Origin: SIG78 sp045635745
Lineage (GTDB): Bacteria; Verrucomicrobiota; Lentisphaeria; Victivallales; Victivallaceae
Assembly: GCA_045635745.1 (NCBI GenBank)
Contig: JAZTWG010000053.1
Span: forward strand, 1-64,000
Direction of reading: 5' to 3'
DNA length: 64,000 nucleotides
The notes below the pieces were generated by a model. That model saw only the letters and a list, made by a program, of their open reading frames with translations, was not told where the DNA came from and did no database searches. This document shows, piece after piece, positions 52,422-60,108 of this stretch. Each line of letters opens with the position of its first letter. Positions within the stretch are counted from its first letter, which is position 1. The position numbers were made by a program, and so were the translations under genes.

Positions 52422-53582
52422 ATGGCAGAAGATGCAATACGCGCGGTAGGCTTGACCAAAGTGTTCCGCGATTTCTGGAACCGCCCCAAAGCCCGGGCGG
52501 TTAATGAGATCGACTTTACGGTCAAGGAAGGCGAAGTAGTCGGTTTGCTTGGTCCCAATGGTTCTGGAAAGTCCACTACAGTGAAGATGATATTGGGTTT
52601 GCTTTATCCCACCGCCGGTCAACTTACCGTGCTGGGGAAGGCTCCACGTGCAGTGGAAACGAAAAAAGCGATCGGGTATCTGCCCGAAGAATCCTATCTG
52701 TATAAATATCTGACGGCGGAAGAAACGCTGGACTTTTTCGGATCGCTTTTCAACCTTTCCCGCGCTGAACGCAAAAACCGTATCGATCAGCTGCTTGATA
52801 TGGTTGGTCTGGCTCACGCCCGCCATCGCCGGGTGGGAGAATTTTCCAAAGGTATGGCGCGCCGTATCGGTCTGGCGCAGGCAATGATCAACGACCCATC
52901 GCTGCTGATTTTTGACGAACCCACCAGTGGTCTTGACCCGCTGGGCTGCCGGGAAGTTAAAGATTTGATCATGGAGCTGAAAAAGCGCGGAAAAACCGTG
53001 CTTATAACCAGCCATCTTTTGAGTGATGTGGAAGATATCTGCGACCGCGTGGTTATTCTCTACGGCGGGAAAGTCCGGGCACAGGGCAGTTTGAATGAAC
53101 TGCTGACCGTCAGCGACAGTACCCGTATCGTTACGCCGACCTTGAGCAAGGATGCCACCGAAAAAGTGCTGACTGTTCTGCGCGAAAATCTCAATGGCGA
53201 AGAATTTGTTATGGATCATCCGCGTCGCACGCTCGAAGAGTTCTTTCTGGATGTTATTGCCAAAGCCAAGAACGACAGTGTGGAAACATCCGGTGCGCTC
53301 GGCGGCGGCATAGCTGAATACCTTTCGGCAGAAAAAGATAAGGAAAGCACCGTGCTGGAAACTCTTATCGCTCAGCCTGAAGCGGTCAAAAAGCCCACCG
53401 CTGAAGAGAGTGCTGCCAAGCTGGCAAGTGAGCTCAAAGCCGCCGAAGAAAAACGGTTGGCAGACCTTACTGCCGGCGATGACAGGAGTGTTGTCAACAA
53501 AGATGAAGAAAAGGTCAAGGCCGAGGCCGAAGCTCTTAAAGCAGCCGATGCCAAACTTGACGATTTATTGAAAAACCGCTAA
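52422..53582 (+). CDS. ABC transporter ATP-binding protein with charged C-terminal extension
   Basis: A 386-residue ABC ATPase: Walker A GPNGSGKST (44-52), Q-loop in GYLPEES, a signature block reading FSKGMARRIGLAQ in place of LSGGQ, Walker B LLIFDEPTSGLDP and H-loop SHLL. It resembles ABC-2-type exporters of the CcmA/NatA group. After about residue 235 it has an unusual Ala/Glu/Lys-rich extension (EKRLADLTAGDDRS, VKAEAEALKAAD). The start is uncertain between GTG 52413 and ATG 52422. The next gene encodes its permease. Confidence 0.85.
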   Translation: MAEDAIRAVGLTKVFRDFWNRPKARAVNEIDFTVKEGEVVGLLGPNGSGKSTTVKMILGLLYPTAGQLTVLGKAPRAVETKKAIGYLPEESYLYKYLTAEETLDFFGSLFNLSRAERKNRIDQLLDMVGLAHARHRRVGEFSKGMARRIGLAQAMINDPSLLIFDEPTSGLDPLGCREVKDLIMELKKRGKTVLITSHLLSDVEDICDRVVILYGGKVRAQGSLNELLTVSDSTRIVTPTLSKDATEKVLTVLRENLNGEEFVMDHPRRTLEEFFLDVIAKAKNDSVETSGALGGGIAEYLSAEKDKESTVLETLIAQPEAVKKPTAEESAAKLASELKAAEEKRLADLTAGDDRSVVNKDEEKVKAEAEALKAADAKLDDLLKNR

Positions 53583-53611
53583 ACAACATTGGTGAACGGA
53601 AAGTACAAATT

Positions 53612-55057
53612 ATGACGGCATTTAATGCAATCGTAAAACTGACATTACGCAATGCGTTGCGTTCGCACATCTTCCAGCTGCTGCTGGGGTTACTGGTGTT
53701 GTGTGCGGTGGCGTTGCCGATGACAGTTTCCGGCTCCGGCGAGGGTGCGCGTGCTTATATACAGATCGCGCTCAAATATTCGCTGGGTACAGTCGGTTTT
53801 ATTCTGGCGCTTTCCACGGTGTGGATCGCCAGTCTGGTCATGACACAGGATGTGGAAAGTTATCAGCTGCACATGGTGGTTGCCAAACCTGTATCGCGCC
53901 TCAAGATATTTCTTGCCAAATATTTGAGTGTGGTATTGCTCCATGCGGTGCTGCTGCTGCTGGCGGGGATCACGATTTTTGCGGTGGTTTTGTACCGTTT
54001 TGGCAAAAACGATTTTCCTGCCGAGGAAAAATCCCGGATCGAAAACGAAGTGATGGTTGGCCGGAGGGTCTACTTCCCCAAGCCGCCGGATATGGAAAAA
54101 CTGACCCGTGAAGCTCTGGCCCAGCAGTTGGAAGAAATGAAAAAAGCCGGTCGCGGCAGAGTTACAGCCGATGCCGCCGAAATGGAAAAAGATATCCGCA
54201 ACGGTTTGAGCGAAGAAATGCTGCGCCAGCGTTCGGAGGTTCTTTTCCGTAAGTTCGGTGAATGGGAATATGAAAATCTGCCCAAAAATATGACCAATCC
54301 GATTTATTTGCGCTACCGGCTCTATGTGGGCAAAATCGATACCGAGGCCCAGCGCAACACCACCGGCTGGTGGGTGGGATTCTTTGAAGAAAAGAAGCAG
54401 TCCATCGGCAACGGTCAGGAAATTGAACAGGCAGTTCCAGTGGCAGAAGAGGATTTTACCCGCACCTGGCGGCCGCTTTCGCCCTCGCCGGAACAGAATT
54501 ACGCCGGTGAATTTCACGAAAAAGTGTTGCCGGCATCGGTCATTGACCGTGCGGGAAAAGTCAATCTGCGTTATATAAACATCGATAACGCGCAGGATAA
54601 AGTCTATTTTCAGACGATCGACGGACCCAAACTGCTGATAAAAGTTACCGGCTTCACCGGCAACTTTGTCCGCGGTCTGATAGTGATACTGCTGATGCTT
54701 ATGGTCTATGCCGGAATCAGCTGCTGTGCGGCGGCGGCATTCAGTATGCCGACATCGATTTTTACGGTATTGAGCTATATGTTCCTCGGCAGCGTTGCAC
54801 CGCTGGTGATGACCACCAGTCAACTGGCTGATCCCTCCAAATACACCGGATACTGGATCGGTAAAGTTGCCATGCTGATCGTGGCTCCGCTGCAGGAATT
54901 TGAAATTTCGCAGAAGATAGCCGGCGGTGAATTAGTTGAATTTGCTTATATCGGCGAGTTGTTCGGCGAATATTTCATGCTCAAGGCATTGCCATTTATC
55001 CTGCTGGGAATGTGGCTTTTCTGGAAACGTGAACTGGGATTGGTGATCAGAAAATGA
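53612..55057 (+). CDS. ABC-2 type membrane permease with large extracytoplasmic loop
   Basis: A 481-residue membrane protein with hydrophobic segments clustered at about 20-130 and 350-478, separated by a roughly 200-residue polar region. Conserved text includes MTQDVESYQLHMVVAKPVSR, an ABC-2 coupling-helix-type stretch. It would pair with the preceding ATPase. The large hydrophilic segment between segments is expected on the outside of the membrane. It overlaps the next gene by four bases. Confidence 0.8.
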   Translation: MTAFNAIVKLTLRNALRSHIFQLLLGLLVLCAVALPMTVSGSGEGARAYIQIALKYSLGTVGFILALSTVWIASLVMTQDVESYQLHMVVAKPVSRLKIFLAKYLSVVLLHAVLLLLAGITIFAVVLYRFGKNDFPAEEKSRIENEVMVGRRVYFPKPPDMEKLTREALAQQLEEMKKAGRGRVTADAAEMEKDIRNGLSEEMLRQRSEVLFRKFGEWEYENLPKNMTNPIYLRYRLYVGKIDTEAQRNTTGWWVGFFEEKKQSIGNGQEIEQAVPVAEEDFTRTWRPLSPSPEQNYAGEFHEKVLPASVIDRAGKVNLRYINIDNAQDKVYFQTIDGPKLLIKVTGFTGNFVRGLIVILLMLMVYAGISCCAAAAFSMPTSIFTVLSYMFLGSVAPLVMTTSQLADPSKYTGYWIGKVAMLIVAPLQEFEISQKIAGGELVEFAYIGELFGEYFMLKALPFILLGMWLFWKRELGLVIRK

Positions 55058-56652
55058 TAAACTTTGGAAAAATCGGCAAATATTTGCTTGCGCTGGTGGT
55101 TTCGGCGGTGCTCATTTTCGGCATAAGCGCCACTCAGCGTAAACTTGATACAATGATCCGTCAGCACGATCTGTTCTTTACCGGCCAGATCAATAATGCT
55201 CCGCCGCTGGTGGCATTTACCACCATGGCACTGGGGAGTTTCCGCGGACTTATTGCGGACTTGCTCTGGCTGCGGGCGGCATCGCTGCAGCAGGATAAAA
55301 ATTATTTTGAAATGGTTCAGCTGGCCAGCTGGATCACAAAACTCCAGCCCCGCTTTGCCGGAGCCACGGCATACCTGGCATGGAACATGGCATATAATAT
55401 ATCGGTGACATGTTCGCTGTGGCAGGACAGATGGTACTGGGTGTGGGAAGGGATCAAACTGATCCGTGACGAAGCTTTGCTCTACAACCCCGGGGCGGCG
55501 AGATTGTACTGGGAGTTGGCGGTGATTTTTCAGCAGAAAATGGGTAACGTGCTGGATAATGCCAGCTATTACTACAAAGCGCGTCTGGCTACGGAGATGG
55601 AAGCTGTCATAACTCTGGACCCCAAATGGGAGCAGTGGAGTACCATGCCCTATGCAGCGGAAGGCTTTATGAAGCTTTTCCCGGAAAGCGATCCCATGTG
55701 GGCCGCGGCTCGTAAAGCCGGTTTGCCGGGTTATGCTGCTTTGAATGAAAACTTCCGGATCAATTCCGTTTTGCCGGCTAAATTTGTGGATGCGTTGAAA
55801 GATGCCAAAAAAGCGGAAAAAATCGATGCAGCTCTGCGTACTGTCTGGCTGCACGATAAGTACCGGCTGCGTGCAGATTACATCCATAAGCTCAATATGG
55901 AATACGGCTCCATGGATTGGCGTTTGCCGGAAGCCCAGGCGATTTACTGGGCAAGCGAAGGTATCCGCATGACCGGGCACGATACGCAATGTTCGCGCAT
56001 TATCGCCACCTGTCTGCAGGAAATGATGCGTGCCGGACGCATATTGTGGACCCATCAGGATGGTTACCGCTATTTGATCATTGCGCCTAATCTGGATATA
56101 GTCATGTCGGCGATCCGTACCTATGACTGGGCGTATGATAAATCGAATAACATGGAAAGTTTCAAGACCGGCAAGATCAACTTCATGAAAAATGCTGCGG
56201 TGTTCCTTTTCTACTTCGGCAGATTGGATGAAACGCGTGAAGTCTATAAAATTCTGCAGAAAGATGATCATACGGTCAAATATCCGCCTTTTGCAGTATT
56301 TCTTGAACGCGAGCTCAAAGAGATCGTAGCCACCGCAACATTCAAACAGATAACCGACGTTATCAATGCCTTTATTCAGAACGCGCTCAATGCGGCGGTC
56401 AATGACGATGAAGAAAAGGTCGCTATGTATGAATTGATGGCCAAGAAAGTCTATGCCGATTATCAGAAAGGCATCCGTTCAGAAAAAGAACGCGGCCGCC
56501 GCGGTCTGGCGCCGTATAACGAGATCCGCAATCAGGTGGTCAAAGATTATCTTGCCAATGCCAATCCCAAGGCGGCGGCAATCATCCGCTCCAAGATTCG
56601 CAGTCAGCAGCTTTTGCGTGACAGCGAAGCGGTCAAAGAAGATAAAAAATAA
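55054..56652 (+). CDS. membrane-anchored helical (TPR-like) protein of the ABC/SPFH operon
   Basis: A 532-residue protein with a single N-terminal membrane segment (YLLALVVSAVLIFGISA) and a long alpha-helical body rich in Trp, Tyr and Ala (DRWYWVWEGIKLIRDEALLY, MAYNIS), consistent with TPR-like repeats. No catalytic motif was recognised. Its four-base overlap with the ABC permease argues for a common complex, perhaps a periplasmic adaptor. The C-terminal region is Arg/Lys-rich. A 22-base perfect palindrome follows at 56662-56683. Confidence 0.72.
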   Translation: MINFGKIGKYLLALVVSAVLIFGISATQRKLDTMIRQHDLFFTGQINNAPPLVAFTTMALGSFRGLIADLLWLRAASLQQDKNYFEMVQLASWITKLQPRFAGATAYLAWNMAYNISVTCSLWQDRWYWVWEGIKLIRDEALLYNPGAARLYWELAVIFQQKMGNVLDNASYYYKARLATEMEAVITLDPKWEQWSTMPYAAEGFMKLFPESDPMWAAARKAGLPGYAALNENFRINSVLPAKFVDALKDAKKAEKIDAALRTVWLHDKYRLRADYIHKLNMEYGSMDWRLPEAQAIYWASEGIRMTGHDTQCSRIIATCLQEMMRAGRILWTHQDGYRYLIIAPNLDIVMSAIRTYDWAYDKSNNMESFKTGKINFMKNAAVFLFYFGRLDETREVYKILQKDDHTVKYPPFAVFLERELKEIVATATFKQITDVINAFIQNALNAAVNDDEEKVAMYELMAKKVYADYQKGIRSEKERGRRGLAPYNEIRNQVVKDYLANANPKAAAIIRSKIRSQQLLRDSEAVKEDKK

Positions 56653-56661
56653 TTGTCGCAC

Positions 56662-56683
56662 CCGGGCAGGAGCTCCTGCCCGG
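56662..56683. other. 22-base perfect palindrome after the operon
   Basis: CCGGGCAGGAG followed by CTCCTGCCCGG reads the same on both strands. No clear T-run is present on the plus side. It may be a terminator-like or protein-binding site marking the end of the operon before the small gene at 56727. Confidence 0.55.
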
Positions 56684-56726
56684 AAAATATAAATCAACAG
56701 GAAAGGATAAATCGGTAGTAACTCTT

Positions 56727-56876
56727 ATGGATGGAGGAATTACTCAGTCGCATCAGGTGCTGACTATGGTCAGCGAGAGTATGGGAGAACCCTCTGAAGA
56801 CCCTGGAAGTAGTAATGGCAACGGGGGCAAGCCGGCGGTAAAAAGTGTATATCAGGCACCGGAGGTGCGGATATGA
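56727..56876 (+). CDS. 49-residue small protein, coupled to the CNNM/CBS gene
   Basis: A short frame beginning MDGGITQSHQVLTMVSESMG, rich in Ser, Gly and Pro and ending QAPEVRI. It shares its TGA with the ATG of the next gene (ATGA), so ribosomes could couple the two. It has no membrane segment and no recognised family, and could be a leader peptide or a small partner. AGGATAA about 15-20 bases upstream is a weak ribosome binding site. Existence is plausible but unproven. Confidence 0.45.
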   Translation: MDGGITQSHQVLTMVSESMGEPSEDPGSSNGNGGKPAVKSVYQAPEVRI

Positions 56877-58168
56877 TCAACACAGCATTGCTTGCGGGTA
56901 TCAGTTTTTCATTGGACAACAGCGAAGTTGTCTGGGCTTTGGTACTCCTCGTTGCCAGTATGGCGATGGCGATAATGGTGTCGTTTATGTGTTCACTGCT
57001 GGAGTCGGCGCTTTTGAGTCTGACACCCAGTCAGCTGGCAGATATAACGAACAAAAATCCCAAACGCGGCGAATTGTGTTCGCGTTTAAAGGATGATATT
57101 GAACAATCTCTGGCGGTGATTCTCATCTGCAATACTGCCGCGCACACGATTGGTGCGGCGATTGCGGGTGCAGAGTTTGCCAAGCTTTTCGGAGCCGGCT
57201 GGCTGGGGGTGTTCACATTGGCGTTTACGCTGATAATGGTGCAGTATACAGAGATATTGCCCAAAACACTGGGCGTGCATTACAATTGCCGGATCATAGC
57301 AGTAAGTGCCGGAAGTCTGTTCTTCATGACCAGGTTAATGGCGCCGCTGATCAAACTGGTGCATTTGATCAACCGTCCTTTTGAAGTCAAGGATGATGAC
57401 AATCAGCCCACGGCGGCGGCGGAGATCGCCGCATTGGCCAGTCTGGCGCGGCAGGAAAAAGAGATAAGCAGTCAGCAGGAGCGGATTTTGCTGGCTACGC
57501 CGAAACTTTCTGAACGGCGTGCCGACGAGATAATGCTGCCGGTGGAGAATATATCGTTTGTTTCTTCGACTCAAACGCTGGCGGAAGCGCTGAATACTGC
57601 TCCGGCGGACTTTCATACCCGGTATCCGGTGTGTGATAACGGCGATAAAGATAAGGTTTTGGGGTACATCAACTTCAAAGAGCTGGTGGCGACTTTCCGG
57701 GCGCATCCGGAACGGAACAAATTGCGCGATATCGTGCGGCCGATAGCGTTTGTATCGCCGGATGTTTCGGCGGCAAATCTGCTGGAACGTTTCGCAGTGC
57801 AGCATGTACATCTGGCGATCGTGCAGAATGCTGCCGGCAGAACGCTGGGGCTGATTACGATGGAAGATATCGTTGAAGAACTCATCGGAGATCTTGATGA
57901 TGAATTCGATCCGCTGCCCAAAACATTCTATTCGCCCAACGAAGGATTCTGGGTGATCGGCGGCGGAGTGATGGTTTCCATGGTCGCTGCGGAAACACCG
58001 CTGGCAGTGCCCAATGCGGCATTGAGCTTGTCGGATTGGTTCTGCAATCAGCTGCGGCGCAGTCCCAAAACCGGCGATGTGGTGAAGTATCAGAATGCCG
58101 AGTTTTATGTGCGTAAGATCCGTCGCGGGCGGGTCATGGAATTTAACGTAAGGCGGACCGGGATCTGA
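56873..58168 (+). CDS. CNNM (DUF21)/CBS-domain protein, CorC/HlyC-like
   Basis: A 431-residue protein: N-terminal DUF21 membrane domain with several hydrophobic segments (MAIMVSFMCSLLESALLSLTPSQ is typical of its start), a CBS pair at about 205-325 (YPVCDNGDKDKVLGYINFKEL, TLGLITMEDIVEELIGD), and a C-terminal CorC/HlyC domain. Relatives are implicated in Mg2+/Co2+ export or heavy-metal and haem handling. Its ATG overlaps the stop of the 49-residue gene. A lipoprotein gene follows after 23 bases. Confidence 0.85.
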   Translation: MINTALLAGISFSLDNSEVVWALVLLVASMAMAIMVSFMCSLLESALLSLTPSQLADITNKNPKRGELCSRLKDDIEQSLAVILICNTAAHTIGAAIAGAEFAKLFGAGWLGVFTLAFTLIMVQYTEILPKTLGVHYNCRIIAVSAGSLFFMTRLMAPLIKLVHLINRPFEVKDDDNQPTAAAEIAALASLARQEKEISSQQERILLATPKLSERRADEIMLPVENISFVSSTQTLAEALNTAPADFHTRYPVCDNGDKDKVLGYINFKELVATFRAHPERNKLRDIVRPIAFVSPDVSAANLLERFAVQHVHLAIVQNAAGRTLGLITMEDIVEELIGDLDDEFDPLPKTFYSPNEGFWVIGGGVMVSMVAAETPLAVPNAALSLSDWFCNQLRRSPKTGDVVKYQNAEFYVRKIRRGRVMEFNVRRTGI

Positions 58169-58191
58169 TTCCGGGCTGTGACAGGAGTTTT

Positions 58192-58896
58192 ATGAAAAAG
58201 AAGAGTACAGCTGAAAAATTGCTGGCGGCTGCGGTGCTTATTCTGACTGCCGGATGTATTGACGTTGATTATGTGGGGCAGAGCTTTCCGGCTCTGCCCG
58301 CCGGAAGCAATGTTACTATCTATACGCCCGAGTCGCCATTGAGCGATCGCAGCTACCGAGCCATCGGCCGGGTCAGTATAACAGCTCCGGAAGGCACAAC
58401 CCGGGGCGAGATCAATGAAAAGCTTACTGTTCTTGCCCGCGAACATGGTGCTGATACGGTAAATATCATATCGGTCAGACGGGTGGTCATCGGTCCCGGG
58501 GCACCGGATACTTCGATGGCAGCGCAACCCACATGGAACCGCGATGCACGCAATATGGGCGGCAATTATATTTACAGCAATAACTTCGGGCAAAGCAATG
58601 TAAATCCCCCGGTAAGCAACATAACCGAGTGGCAGATTAAGGCGCTGTTAATGGTTACGGAAGAGAAATTTCAGGCGATGAAAGAACTCTACAATAAGCA
58701 GCGAGTCAAATTGGATGAACTTTCCGGCGGAGCCGCCGTTGCAGCTCCGGCTGCAAGCGCTGGAGTTGCGTTGGATCAAGCTGCTCAAAGTGTTGACATA
58801 CCGCCGGCCAAACCGGTTGAAAAAACGGTGAAAAGTGCCCCAAAACCGCTGAAACTCGAGTTGGGAGCCGGCCCCGGGCAAACGGTTATTCTTTAA
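58192..58896 (+). CDS. putative lipoprotein
   Basis: A 234-residue protein with a basic N-terminus and lipobox LTAGC (Cys about residue 22), so it is probably lipidated and processed by LspA. It has no recognised domain. The C-terminal part has an Ala/Gly/Pro/Val-rich stretch (AAVAAPAASAGVALDQAAQ) and VEKTVKSAPKPLKLEL. The gene follows the CNNM/CBS gene by 23 bases and probably shares its transcript. Function is unknown. Confidence 0.7.
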   Translation: MKKKSTAEKLLAAAVLILTAGCIDVDYVGQSFPALPAGSNVTIYTPESPLSDRSYRAIGRVSITAPEGTTRGEINEKLTVLAREHGADTVNIISVRRVVIGPGAPDTSMAAQPTWNRDARNMGGNYIYSNNFGQSNVNPPVSNITEWQIKALLMVTEEKFQAMKELYNKQRVKLDELSGGAAVAAPAASAGVALDQAAQSVDIPPAKPVEKTVKSAPKPLKLELGAGPGQTVIL

Positions 58897-58913
58897 TTTA
58901 AGGAGTTAAGATA

Positions 58914-59396
58914 ATGGATGAAATGATCATAAAAAAGTTTGTGGCCCAAAAGCTGCATGAGGGTGTGAAACTTTCTGATATACAGGATATGCTGGCAGAA
59001 GAGTTGAATTGCAAGATGACTTTTTTGGATTTACGCTTGATGGCAGCCGAACTTGAGGATGTGGATTGGTCGAAATTCGATCCGCAGGAAAAGAAAGCTG
59101 AAGAACCTGCCGCGGCTCCGGCTGCCGCTGAAAACAATGCCGCTGAAGAACCTGCCGCTGCCGCGGAAGCCGCCGCAGAAGCTGCCCCGGCAAGCGGTAC
59201 TACAACTGTGGAATTGAGCCGCTTGAGCCGCCCCGGAGCTATGGCGCACGGCACGGTCAAGTTCGGTTCCGGCGCCAGCGCCGAATGGCTTATAGACGAA
59301 ATGGGCCGGCTCGGGCTGGATAAAGTTTCCGGCGAGCCGACTGAAAACGACATCGCCGAGTTTCAGGTGGAATTGCGCAAACTTTTCGGCAGATAA
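58914..59396 (+). CDS. small acidic protein with Ala/Glu-rich linker
   Basis: A 160-residue protein: an N-terminal helical part (MIIKKFVAQKLHEGVKLSDI) and a long Ala/Glu/Pro-rich linker at about 60-95 (EEPAAAPAAAENNAAEEPAA). It ends with a folded portion (LSRPGAMAHGTVKFGSGA, ENDIAEFQVELRKLFGR). I recall similar proteins in PVC bacteria but cannot name the family. The strong ribosome binding site AAGGAG supports expression. It lies 17 bases after the lipoprotein gene and nine before yjbQ. Confidence 0.65.
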   Translation: MDEMIIKKFVAQKLHEGVKLSDIQDMLAEELNCKMTFLDLRLMAAELEDVDWSKFDPQEKKAEEPAAAPAAAENNAAEEPAAAAEAAAEAAPASGTTTVELSRLSRPGAMAHGTVKFGSGASAEWLIDEMGRLGLDKVSGEPTENDIAEFQVELRKLFGR

Positions 59397-59405
59397 GGAA
59401 ATTTT

Positions 59406-59807
59406 ATGCCTGAATTAAGTGTGAACAGCCGCCGTGATTGCGAGTTTATCGATATAACGCAAAAGATCAATGAACTGCTGCCGCAGAATATGAAATACGG
59501 CATCTGCCATATATTCTGTCCGCACACTACCGCCGGATTGACCATCAACGAAAATGCCGATCCGGATGTAAAGCACGATCTGTTGAAGAAACTCGATTCA
59601 CTGATGCCGAAAAGCGAAAGCTATTATCAGCATTGCGAGGGCAACAGTGCGGCGCATCTCAAATCAAGTCTGTTCGGTGTATCGCTGGCGGTTCCTGTGC
59701 GTAACGGCAAACTGTGGCTCGGTACATGGCAGAGCGTGTATTTTTGTGAATTTGACGGTCCCAGAAGCCGCAAAGTACAAATATTGTTCCAGCCGGCAGA
59801 AAATTAA
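59406..59807 (+). CDS. yjbQ: YjbQ/UPF0047 family protein
   Basis: A 133-residue YjbQ (UPF0047) protein. The diagnostic tract is CPHTTAGLTINENADP, with GNSAAHLKSSL and LGTWQSVYFCEFDGPRSRK. YjbQ homologues have thiamine-phosphate-synthase side activity; the true role is unclear. Overall length is normal. The gene ends the plus-strand run and is followed by a strong intrinsic terminator. Confidence 0.88.
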   Translation: MPELSVNSRRDCEFIDITQKINELLPQNMKYGICHIFCPHTTAGLTINENADPDVKHDLLKKLDSLMPKSESYYQHCEGNSAAHLKSSLFGVSLAVPVRNGKLWLGTWQSVYFCEFDGPRSRKVQILFQPAEN

Positions 59808-59850
59808 AAAAACGGCTTCCCGACCGCAGATCGGGGAGCCGTTTTCTTTC
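59808..59850 (+). terminator. strong intrinsic terminator
   Basis: AAAACGGCTTCCCGA pairs with TCGGGGAGCCGTTTT (with one internal mismatch) around an eight-base loop, and a T-rich tail follows. It ends the 56727-59807 transcript. Confidence 0.85.
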
Positions 59851-60046
59851 GTCAGTTTGTCATTTGAATGCAATACTGTAGATATCGCACTCTTTGAAAT
59901 TCATAAAAGTTAAAAAGTTATAGTGCATTGCCGTTTTCATTGCAGATTTTCTGCATGAAGCCGCCGCCGCCGGAACGGATGAAAGCAGCAGACTGAAATT
60001 ATAATCAATATCTTTGCGTACAGCGTGCAAAGGTATTTTCTTAAAA

Positions 60047-60096
60047 CAAAAAAGCTGCTGATAACCATCTGCGAGAGTTATACAGCAGCTTTTTGA
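60047..60096 (-). terminator. intrinsic terminator of the GreA-fusion gene
   Basis: AAAAAGCTGCTG (60049-60060) pairs with CAGCAGCTTTTT (60083-60094) over a 22-base loop. On the minus strand it is followed by a T-run, 13 bases beyond the stop of the large GreA gene. The rest of 59846-60046 shows only short repeats (TGCAGATTTTCTGCA) and no gene. Confidence 0.75.
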
Positions 60097-60108
60097 GCTT
60101 TGATTGGA

